From an uncultured Centipeda sp. (GTDB taxonomy: Bacteria; Bacillota; Negativicutes; Selenomonadales; Selenomonadaceae), in contig CALALM010000361.1 of NCBI GenBank assembly GCA_937925565.1, positions 1 to 9,384 of the forward strand: 9,384 bases of DNA. The letters run 5' to 3'. The notes beneath the pieces are model-generated. The model was not told the origin of the DNA. It did no database searches and saw only the letters and a program-made list of their open reading frames with translations. The position numbers and the translations under genes were made by a program. Positions within the stretch are counted from its first letter, which is position 1. Every line of letters starts with the position of its first letter. Below, in pieces: positions 1 through 6,030 of the stretch.

Positions 1-33
1 CGTAAACTCCGCTCCATTATCCGTCTGTACTAT
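1..33 (-). pseudogene. Remnant of a DDE (rve-type) transposase, cut by the left edge
   Basis: Read on the minus strand from base 33 to base 1, the frame encodes IVQTDNGAEFT. TDNGxEF is the signature around the second catalytic aspartate of the integrase core found in IS3- and IS481-type transposases. A stop codon (bases 34-36) lies directly upstream in this frame, and none of the three minus frames up to base 120 looks like the part of a transposase that should come before it. So the visible piece is either 5'-truncated or frameshifted; the rest would lie left of the window. The match is short but specific. Family assignment beyond the rve core is not possible. Confidence 0.45.
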
Positions 34-88
34 TTACTTGTGTAACATATCTATTGTAATCCTACATCTATAACAGAACGACAGGTTG

Positions 89-117
89 TTGATATTTTGC
101 GACCGATACATTATATT
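89..117 (+). promoter_or_regulatory. Candidate sigma-70-type promoter for the RpiR-family regulator
   Basis: TTGATA (89-94) and TATATT (112-117) are separated by 17 bases, each one mismatch from consensus. Transcription would begin near base 124 and give a leader of about 145 nucleotides before the start codon at 269. A second, weaker candidate lies downstream. Confidence 0.5.
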
Positions 118-143
118 TAGGGAAACGCTGATAAATTCTTATG

Positions 144-173
144 TTGTACGATTCACCTCCGAAAGATTACAAT
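144..173 (+). promoter_or_regulatory. Second candidate promoter for the RpiR-family regulator
   Basis: TTGTAC (144-149) and TACAAT (168-173) are separated by 18 bases. The -10 hexamer is good and the -35 hexamer is weak. It would start transcription near base 180 with a leader of roughly 90 nucleotides. It may act in tandem with, or instead of, the promoter at 89-117. Confidence 0.3.
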
Positions 174-220
174 AGCAGAAGAAGCAACACAACGAGAAGA
201 GAACCAAGATGGTGCAGCAA

Positions 221-235
221 ATATTTACGAAATAT
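221..235. promoter_or_regulatory. Short AT-rich inverted repeat, possible operator
   Basis: ATATTT (221-226) and AAATAT (230-235) form a perfect 6-base inverted repeat around ACG. It lies about 20 bases upstream of the ribosome binding site of the RpiR-family gene and downstream of both candidate promoters, a place where autorepressors often bind. AT-rich inverted repeats of this size arise easily by chance, so the operator role is only a suggestion. Confidence 0.2.
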
Positions 236-268
236 ATTCTTCAAGTTATGTTATAAGGAGAGAACGAG

Positions 269-1036
269 ATGCAGCTTACGGAGCGTATCAACGCACATAT
301 GCGCAATCTCAGTGACACGGATCGGTGTATATGGCGGCATATCGAGGAAAACCGTACAGCGGTGAGCCGCGCCTCCATCCACGAACTCGCACGTGCCTGC
401 GCCGTCTCAAGTGCGTCCATCGTGCGCTTTGCGCAGAAGCTCGGCTTTGACGGATTCGGCGAGATGAAGGCATTCATGCGCATGGAAGGGGCATCACGCT
501 CCCTGCCCAAGCGTGATGTCATCACCGCGCTCGGCAGCTTCTACGATCAGACGTGGCGCGAGCTCATGCGGCGTGATTACACGGGCGCAAGCCGTCTCAT
601 TCACGAGGCGCACCGCGTCTTTGCCTATGCCTCAGGCTATGTGCAGACAAACGTCATGCAGGAGATGAAGCGGCTCTTTGTCTACGATAATATCCTGATC
701 TACGAGGTCGCGGGGCGCGAGGAGTTCTACTCCGTCTACCAGACGGCGGGGAAGGACGACCTCTTCATCTTCATTTCGCTCTCGGGTGAATCCGAGCGCG
801 TCGTGGAGTTCGCAGATCAGCTGAGTCTCAAGGGCGTGCCCATCCTCTCCATCACGGAGATGCGGCACAACACACTCGCGAGCCGCTCAACGGAAAATCT
901 CTATGTTATGCCCGCAGAGTTCGCCTTACCCGAGAATGAGGCACGTCTGCAGTTCAAATCCATGCTCGCCTACTTCCTGCTGCTGGAAATATGGTACGTA
1001 CATTATCGGCTTTATGTGCAGGAGTTGAGTGAGTGA
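269..1036 (+). CDS. MurR/RpiR family transcriptional regulator (HTH + SIS domains)
   Basis: A 255-residue cytoplasmic DNA-binding regulator with the usual RpiR-family layout and length. Residues 1 to about 75 form the N-terminal helix-turn-helix domain; SIHELARACAVSSASIVRFAQ (from residue 36) reads as the recognition core, followed by the family-typical LGFDGFGEMK. Residues from about 105 to 240 form a SIS domain, which in this family binds a phosphosugar; FISLSGESERV (168-178) is its phosphate-loop signature. The start at 269 is supported by AAGGAG at 255-260. The gene reads into an alpha-glucoside PTS operon, as does the RpiR-type regulator GlvR/MalR of Bacillus subtilis, so it probably senses an alpha-glucoside phosphate or glucose 6-phosphate. 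Whether it activates or represses cannot be told from sequence. A terminator follows, so it is probably transcribed apart from the PTS genes. Confidence 0.95.
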   Translation: MQLTERINAHMRNLSDTDRCIWRHIEENRTAVSRASIHELARACAVSSASIVRFAQKLGFDGFGEMKAFMRMEGASRSLPKRDVITALGSFYDQTWRELMRRDYTGASRLIHEAHRVFAYASGYVQTNVMQEMKRLFVYDNILIYEVAGREEFYSVYQTAGKDDLFIFISLSGESERVVEFADQLSLKGVPILSITEMRHNTLASRSTENLYVMPAEFALPENEARLQFKSMLAYFLLLEIWYVHYRLYVQELSE

Positions 1037-1088
1037 AACAAATTTCATCCCATGTACTTTGATACCATCCCCGTACATCCTGTCCGAA

Positions 1089-1120
1089 TGCCGCGAAACT
1101 ATTGCGTTCGCGGCACTTTT
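1089..1120 (+). terminator. Rho-independent terminator after the regulator gene
   Basis: TGCCGCGAA (1089-1097) pairs perfectly with TTCGCGGCA (1107-1115) around a 9-base loop, followed by CTTTT (1116-1120). The stem is strong and GC-rich but the T-run is short, so termination may be partial. It lies 52 bases after the regulator stop codon and separates it from the PTS gene. Confidence 0.6.
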
Positions 1121-1169
1121 GTGCTATCGTAGAGACAACGGATTTCATATTAGTTTCAGTTTCATTCTC

Positions 1170-1211
1170 GGGAAGCACGGGCTTCCCTGCCGCAGGGGTT
1201 TGGTTTTTGGG
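1170..1211 (+). promoter_or_regulatory. Overlapping stem-loops in the PTS leader, possible attenuator
   Basis: GGGAAGC (1170-1176) and GCTTCCC (1181-1187) form a perfect 7-base stem with a 4-base loop. A second stem, CCCTG (1185-1189) with CAGGG (1193-1197), shares the bases CCC, so the two cannot form together. The second stem is followed by GTTTGGTTTTTGGG, a T-rich run, then by the ribosome binding site AAGGAGG (1214-1220). This resembles an antiterminator/terminator pair, a common control of PTS operons. No BglG/LicT-type antiterminator gene is in the window and the second stem is short. I found no convincing promoter in the 1121-1169 stretch. Confidence 0.3.
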
Positions 1212-1227
1212 ATAAGGAGGAACGCAC

Positions 1228-3339
1228 ATGGCACTCAGCAAGGATGTCATCATGCAAAACATGCAGCGGTTCGGCGGCGCGATGTATACGCCCGTCATCC
1301 TGTTTGCATTCTTCGGTCTGACGGTGGCAGTGTCCATCGTCTGCAAGAACGAGGGGCTGCTCGGCAGTCTCGCAGCACAGGGTACGCTCTGGTATGATTT
1401 CTGGTTCGTCGTTGAACAGGGTGCATGGACGGTGTTCGCGCAGATGCCCATTCTCTTCGCGATCGCCGTTCCCATCGGCTTTGCGAAGAAAGAACCCGCG
1501 CGCTGCGCGATGGAGTCCTTCGTCATCTACATGCTCTTCAACTACTTCATCTCTGCGTTCCTCACGCTCCACGGCAGCGCATTTGGCGTGGACTATAGCC
1601 AGCAGGCGGGGCCCGGCACAGGCCTTGCGATGATCGCGAACATCAAGACGCTCGACATGGGCATGCTCGGCGCGATCTTCATCGCGTGCTGCACGGCGTT
1701 CCTGCACAACCACTTCTATGACACGAACATCCCAGACTGGCTCGGCATCTTCAAGGGACCCGCGTTCGTCGTGGCAATCGGCTTCGTCGTCATGATCCCG
1801 ATGGCACTTCTCTTCTGCATCGTCTGGCCGGCCGTACAGCACGCCATCGAGCAGTTCCAGTTCTTCCTCAAGACCAGCGGCATCCTCGGTGTCTGGGCAT
1901 ACACCTTCTCGGAGAAAATGCTCCTGCCGGCAGGTCTGCATCACTTCATCTATCTTCCGTTCATGTTCGGTCCTGCGGTTGTCGACGGCGGCATCCAGGC
2001 GTATTGGCTCGGACATATCAACGACTTTATGGTCAGCGGGCAGTCGCTCCGTGAGCTCTTCCCCGAGGGCGGCTTTGCCCTCCACGGCAGCGGCAAGGTG
2101 TTCGGTCTGCCGGGCGCGGCACTCGCGATCTATATGTGTGCGAAGCCTGAGAAGCGCAAGAAGACAGCGGCGCTCCTCATCCCTGCAACGATCACGGCGG
2201 TGCTCTGCGGCATCACAGAGCCAATCGAGTTCACCTTCCTCTTCGTCGCACCGCTTCTCTATCTCCTGCACGCCGTCCTCTCGGCGACGCTTTCCGCAAC
2301 GCTCTATGCAATCGGACTCTCGGGCAACTTCGGCGGCGGTCTGATCGACTGCTTCGTGCAGAACTGGATTCCGCTCTTCCCGTATCACTATGCGACGTAT
2401 CTCATGCAGATCGGCGTCGGTCTGTGCTTCACCGCGATCTACTTCTTCGTGTTCCGCTTCGTCATTCAGCTCAAGGACTACAAGACCCCCGGCCGCACGG
2501 ATGACGATGTGGAGGACAAACTCTTCACCAAGGCGGACTACAAGGCAAAACAGGCGGGTACAGCAGGTGCTGCGGCAGCCGCTCCCGGCATGAAGCTCGA
2601 TGAGCGCGATGTCAAGGCGCGCGCCTTCCTCGACGGTCTCGGCGGCGCAGCGAACATTAAGGACGTGACAAACTGCGCAACACGCCTGCGCGTCACGGTC
2701 AACGACCCCGAACTTGTCGCACCGACCGGCGCATTTACGAATGCAGGTGCGCACGGACTTGTCCGCAACGGTCACGCATTCCAGGTTATCGTCGGTCTCT
2801 CCGTCCCGCAGATCCGCGAGCGCTTCGAGGCGCTCATGACCGCTCCTGCCTCCGATGTGGACGAGGTCGCGGTCGGCACAGAGAAGTCCTTTGCCATTAC
2901 GGCTGCTACGACGGGTCATATCATCGATATGAGCGAGGTCAAGGACGAGATGTTCTCGCAGAAGATGATGGGCGACGGCGTTGCGGTCGAGCCGACCGAG
3001 GGTGTCGTAGTCGCTCCTGCGGATGCTGAGGTCACGATGGTTATGGAGGACAGCCGCCATGCGGTCGGTCTCCGTATGGACAACGGCGCGGAACTCCTCA
3101 TCCACATCGGTGTGGACACAGTGAAACTCGAGGGCAAGGGCTTTGAACTGCTTGTCAAGATGGGTGATCGCGTCAAGGCGGGTGCGCCGCTCGTGAAGTT
3201 CGACCGCGATGTGATTCATGCGGCGGGCTATCAGGACACGGTCATCATGGCGGTCACGAACTCCGGCGAGTACCCGCTCATGAAGAAGACGACGGGCATG
3301 GATGCCAAGGCGGGCGAAACCCCTGTGCTGACGTTCTAA
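1228..3339 (+). CDS. Alpha-glucoside PTS permease, fused EIICBA (MalP/GlvC type)
   Basis: A 703-residue membrane permease of the glucose/alpha-glucoside PTS superfamily, which imports and phosphorylates its sugar using phosphate passed from HPr. Residues 1 to about 430 are the EIIC domain, with many hydrophobic segments (for example 20-40, 178-200, 316-362, 392-412), an N-terminal RFGGAMYTPV, LPAGLHHFIY (233-242) and the sugar-site motif GITEPIEFTFLF (328-339). From memory the EIIC closely resembles B. subtilis MalP and E. coli GlvC/MalX. An Ala-rich linker (about 442-454) leads to the EIIB domain, with phosphorylated cysteine C483 in TNCATRLRV. Residues from about 555 form a glucose-type EIIA domain, with H626 (LLIHIGVDTV) as phosphorylated histidine and H611 as its partner. 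MalP and GlvC usually lack a fused EIIA, so this is the longer self-contained form. AAGGAGG at 1214-1220 supports the start. Maltose or a related alpha-glucoside is the likely substrate; plain glucose cannot be excluded. Confidence 0.95.
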   Translation: MALSKDVIMQNMQRFGGAMYTPVILFAFFGLTVAVSIVCKNEGLLGSLAAQGTLWYDFWFVVEQGAWTVFAQMPILFAIAVPIGFAKKEPARCAMESFVIYMLFNYFISAFLTLHGSAFGVDYSQQAGPGTGLAMIANIKTLDMGMLGAIFIACCTAFLHNHFYDTNIPDWLGIFKGPAFVVAIGFVVMIPMALLFCIVWPAVQHAIEQFQFFLKTSGILGVWAYTFSEKMLLPAGLHHFIYLPFMFGPAVVDGGIQAYWLGHINDFMVSGQSLRELFPEGGFALHGSGKVFGLPGAALAIYMCAKPEKRKKTAALLIPATITAVLCGITEPIEFTFLFVAPLLYLLHAVLSATLSATLYAIGLSGNFGGGLIDCFVQNWIPLFPYHYATYLMQIGVGLCFTAIYFFVFRFVIQLKDYKTPGRTDDDVEDKLFTKADYKAKQAGTAGAAAAAPGMKLDERDVKARAFLDGLGGAANIKDVTNCATRLRVTVNDPELVAPTGAFTNAGAHGLVRNGHAFQVIVGLSVPQIRERFEALMTAPASDVDEVAVGTEKSFAITAATTGHIIDMSEVKDEMFSQKMMGDGVAVEPTEGVVVAPADAEVTMVMEDSRHAVGLRMDNGAELLIHIGVDTVKLEGKGFELLVKMGDRVKAGAPLVKFDRDVIHAAGYQDTVIMAVTNSGEYPLMKKTTGMDAKAGETPVLTF

Positions 3340-3352
3340 GAAAGGAACACCG

Positions 3353-5017
3353 ATGAAAGCAACGAAATGGTGGCAGAACACCGCCGTCTATCAGATTTAT
3401 CCAAAGAGCTTCAACGATACGACGGGAAGCGGCACGGGCGATCTGCGCGGCATCACCGAGAAGCTCGACTATCTGAAGGATCTCGGCGCGGGTGCGCTCT
3501 GGCTCACGCCCGTCTATCCATCGCCCATGGTCGACAACGGCTATGACATCAGCGACTATACGGGCATCAATCCCCAGTTCGGCACGCTTGCCGACATGGA
3601 GGAACTGATCACCGAGGCAAAGCGCCGTGACATCCGCATCGTCATGGATCTTGTCTATAACCACAGCTCCGATCAGCATCCGTGGTTTATCGAGTCGAAA
3701 TCAAGCCGCAATAATGCAAAGAGCGATTGGTACATCTGGCGCGATGCGAAACCGGACGGCAGTGCGCCGACGAACTGGCGCGGCATCTTCGGCGGCTCTG
3801 CGTGGACGTACTGCAAAGAGCGCGGGCAGTACTACCTCCACACCTTTGCCGAGGCGCAGCCCGATCTCAACTGGGAGAATCCGGAGGTACGCGCAGCCCT
3901 CTTCGCGGCGGCGAACTTCTGGCTCGACAAGGGCGTCGGCGGCTTCCGCATCGACGCGATCACCTACATCAAAAAGCCCGCTGTCTTTGAGGACGGCACG
4001 CCCGACGCGGCAGACGGCATGGTGAGCGTCCACACGATGACGGCAAATACGCCCGGCATCCTCGACTTCCTCCACGAGTTCCGTCGTGAGGTCTTTGACG
4101 GGCACGACATCTTCACCGTCGGTGAGGCGAACGGCGTCTTGGTCGCAGAGCTCCCCGACTGGGTCGGTGAGAACGGCGTGTTCTCGATGCTGTTCGAGTT
4201 CGCGCACGTCCTCGTCCCATACGAGGGTGGCGAATGCTGGTCGAAGATGCTCCCGTGGCCGCTCACAAAGCTCAAGGGCGCACTCTCCGCGAGTCAGGCG
4301 GGCGTTGCCAAGGAGGGCTGGTACCCGATCTACTTCGAGAACCATGACCGCGCACGCTCCGTCAACTACTTCTTCCCGCACGGCGGGGATACACGCCTCG
4401 CCGCAAAGGCACTCGCAACCATTCTCATGACCCTGCGCGGTACGCCCTTCATCTACGAGGGCGAGGAGCTCGGCATGACCAATGTCAAGTGGGATACGAT
4501 TGAGGCATACGATGACATCTCCTCCCACGGTCAGTACGAGCTCGCGCTCAAAGAAGGTTTCAGTCCCGCCGAGGCTCTGTCCTTTGTCCACTTCAACAGC
4601 CGTGACAACGCACGTACGCCAATGCAGTGGGACAGTACGGCGAATGCCGGCTTTACGACAGGCACGCCGTGGCTGCCTGCAAACGAGAACTACCGCACAA
4701 TCAATGCGGCGGCAGAGGAAGCGGATGCGGATTCCGTTCTCTCCTACTACAAGCAGATCATCCGTCTGCGCAAGACGAAGCCTGTACTCCTCGACGGCGT
4801 GTACGAGGAATTGCTTGCGGACAACGAGCAGATCTATGCGTTCTCACGCACGGCGGGCAATCGCCGCATCGTTACGGCAGTCAACTTCTCTACAGAGGAG
4901 GCGCAGCTTCCCGCAGGATTTTTGAAGGGCGTGCGGCTCATCGGCAGCTATGCAGATGCACCAAAGGCTGCGCTCCGTCCGCTCGAAGCGGTTGTCTATG
5001 AGGAGGAAGTAAAATGA
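3353..5017 (+). CDS. GH13 alpha-glucosidase (oligo-1,6-glucosidase / phospho-alpha-glucosidase type)
   Basis: A 554-residue cytoplasmic glycoside hydrolase with no signal peptide, of the usual length for the GH13 oligo-1,6-glucosidase/trehalose-6-phosphate hydrolase group. All conserved GH13 regions are present: DLVYNHSSDQHPWF from residue 99, QPDLNWENPEV from 169, GGFRIDAI with nucleophile D201, TVGEAN with acid/base E258, and ENHDRARS with transition-state aspartate D332. RTPMQWD (421-427) is also typical. Residue 202, after the nucleophile, is Ala; in this family Val there goes with alpha-1,6 preference, while Ala or Thr goes with alpha-1,4 cleavage, so maltose-type bonds are favoured by inference. 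The gene starts 13 bases after the permease stop, with AAAGGA as ribosome binding site, so it is in the same operon. The natural substrate may be the 6'-phosphate of the imported disaccharide, giving glucose plus glucose 6-phosphate. Trehalose-6-phosphate hydrolase is the main alternative. Confidence 0.94.
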   Translation: MKATKWWQNTAVYQIYPKSFNDTTGSGTGDLRGITEKLDYLKDLGAGALWLTPVYPSPMVDNGYDISDYTGINPQFGTLADMEELITEAKRRDIRIVMDLVYNHSSDQHPWFIESKSSRNNAKSDWYIWRDAKPDGSAPTNWRGIFGGSAWTYCKERGQYYLHTFAEAQPDLNWENPEVRAALFAAANFWLDKGVGGFRIDAITYIKKPAVFEDGTPDAADGMVSVHTMTANTPGILDFLHEFRREVFDGHDIFTVGEANGVLVAELPDWVGENGVFSMLFEFAHVLVPYEGGECWSKMLPWPLTKLKGALSASQAGVAKEGWYPIYFENHDRARSVNYFFPHGGDTRLAAKALATILMTLRGTPFIYEGEELGMTNVKWDTIEAYDDISSHGQYELALKEGFSPAEALSFVHFNSRDNARTPMQWDSTANAGFTTGTPWLPANENYRTINAAAEEADADSVLSYYKQIIRLRKTKPVLLDGVYEELLADNEQIYAFSRTAGNRRIVTAVNFSTEEAQLPAGFLKGVRLIGSYADAPKAALRPLEAVVYEEEVK

Positions 5018-5787
5018 AGGTAGCGGCAAGCGACTACGATGGCACGCTCCTCCGGGGCGGCAAAATCGACGAGGAGACGAAGACGGGCATCGCCCGCTGG
5101 CGTGCCGCAGGGCATAAGTTCGGCGTCATCTCGGGACGCGACTATGGGATGCTCGTCCCGCAGCTTGAGGCGTATGGTGTGGAGTTCGACTACACCGTCT
5201 GCAACAACGGCGGCATCATACGGGGTGCGGATGCAGCCGTCCGATTTCAGGCGGAGATTGATCCTAGTGCGCTCACGGCGATTGCGTCGGAGCCGAGCGC
5301 ACAGAAATCCTTCCACTTCGCCTTCTCTGCAGCAGATGTGACCTACCTCTGCCACCATTCCGAGGGTTCGTGGATCGAGCGCGAGGCAAAGGACTGGGAT
5401 TTCCCCATCGTCTACATCGAGGAGAGTGAGATCGGAGGACTGACGGGGATTCAACAATTCTCGCTTGGCTTCCACGAGCCCGCGCTGTCCGACGAATGCG
5501 CGGCGGTGCTGAACGCAAAGCTCGGTGACAAGATTCACGCATTCCCCAATGCGTGCAGTCTCGACATCACGCCCGCCGGCATCAGCAAGGATCAGGGCAT
5601 CCATACCCTCCTCTCTGTCATGGGATGGGACGGCGCAGAGGTGTTCGCCATCGGTGACGAGACGAATGACCTGCCGATGCTGAAGGCATGGGATGGTTAC
5701 TCGCTCACCACGGCGCGCCCTGAGATTCAGGCACAGGCAAAGCAGGTGTTTCCGAGCGTCGGGGCGATGCTCGATCACTTCCGTTAA
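5014..5787 (+). CDS. Cof-type HAD-superfamily sugar-phosphate phosphatase
   Basis: A 257-residue cytoplasmic HAD hydrolase of the Cof/IIB subfamily, whose members remove phosphate from sugar phosphates and related metabolites. Motif I is SDYDGTL with nucleophile D7 and acid/base D9. Motif II is ISGRD with S40. Motif III includes K192 in GISKDQG, and motif IV is GDETNDLPML with D215 and D219. VCNNGG (62-67) is also typical. The cap domain lies between about residues 80 and 185. The start codon overlaps the preceding alpha-glucosidase stop in an ATGA, and a GAGGAGG-like ribosome binding site lies within that gene's last codons, so translation is probably coupled. In context it may relieve sugar-phosphate stress, for example by dephosphorylating a disaccharide 6'-phosphate or glucose 6-phosphate. 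The exact substrate cannot be read from the sequence. Confidence 0.94.
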   Translation: MKVAASDYDGTLLRGGKIDEETKTGIARWRAAGHKFGVISGRDYGMLVPQLEAYGVEFDYTVCNNGGIIRGADAAVRFQAEIDPSALTAIASEPSAQKSFHFAFSAADVTYLCHHSEGSWIEREAKDWDFPIVYIEESEIGGLTGIQQFSLGFHEPALSDECAAVLNAKLGDKIHAFPNACSLDITPAGISKDQGIHTLLSVMGWDGAEVFAIGDETNDLPMLKAWDGYSLTTARPEIQAQAKQVFPSVGAMLDHFR

Positions 5788-5812
5788 AAGGGAATATAGG
5801 AAACAGATTTAG

Positions 5813-5987
5813 GGCAGTACAAGCCCCACGCGAACACCTCGTTGCGCAAATGGTCGCGTGCTCGTCCGCCTAAATACCGGCGCACTTCTTAAACGCGCTA
5901 CGCTTGAACGAAAGAAGTACGCCGGGGGCGGGTCGCACGCTTTCCCCGTTTGCTCCACTAGGGTTCGCTTTGGGGCTTCGCACTGCC
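5813..5987. repeat. 175-base imperfect palindrome, MITE-like or structured leader RNA
   Basis: Two arms of about 77 bases mirror each other around a centre near base 5900. Paired blocks from outside inwards are: GGCAGT (5813-5818) with ACTGCC (5982-5987); AAGCCCC (5821-5827) with GGGGCTT (5972-5978); GCGAAC (5830-5835) with GTTCGC (5963-5968); GCAAATGG (5846-5853) with CCGTTTGC (5946-5953, one G-U pair); GCGTGC (5856-5861) with GCACGC (5935-5940); TCCGCC (5865-5870) with GGCGGG (5927-5932, one G-U pair); and a 14-base inner stem at 5877-5890 with 5912-5925, one mismatch, closing a 21-base loop. It fills most of the HAD-hexokinase gap. The outer ends look like terminal inverted repeats, but no target-site duplication is evident. 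It could be a miniature mobile element, a repeat of the REP/palindromic class, or a regulatory RNA leader of the hexokinase gene. Confidence 0.75.
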
Positions 5988-6030
5988 AAAGACCGTCACA
6001 CAGAAACTGTTCCAACTGGGAGGAGTTATC

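Noticed and set aside
118..132. A cre-like sequence (AGGGAAACGCTGATA) near the first candidate transcription start
   Set aside because: Three of the normally fixed positions differ from the CcpA-site consensus and the palindrome is poor, so catabolite control cannot be claimed.
154..160. CACCTCC in the regulator leader, resembling the anti-Shine-Dalgarno sequence
   Set aside because: Pairing with the actual site (AAGGAG at 255-260) would cover only four or five bases across about 95 nucleotides, too weak to support a riboswitch-like control.
141..365. A 74-codon open frame overlapping the start of the RpiR-family gene
   Set aside because: It has no ribosome binding site, reads across the regulator out of frame, and its product shows no family features.
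1052..1078. Inverted repeat ATGTAC (1052-1057) and GTACAT (1073-1078) after the regulator gene
   Set aside because: Six-base arms 15 bases apart are common by chance, and nothing links them to a known operator.
1162..3381. A 739-codon open frame antisense to the PTS permease
   Set aside because: It mirrors a clearly coding gene in high-GC sequence, where the opposite strand stays open by codon bias. Its translation is rich in Arg, Glu, His and Asp with no recognisable domain and no ribosome binding site.
3701..4591. A 296-codon open frame antisense to the alpha-glucosidase
   Set aside because: The same codon-bias shadow of a gene whose catalytic motifs are all present on the plus strand.
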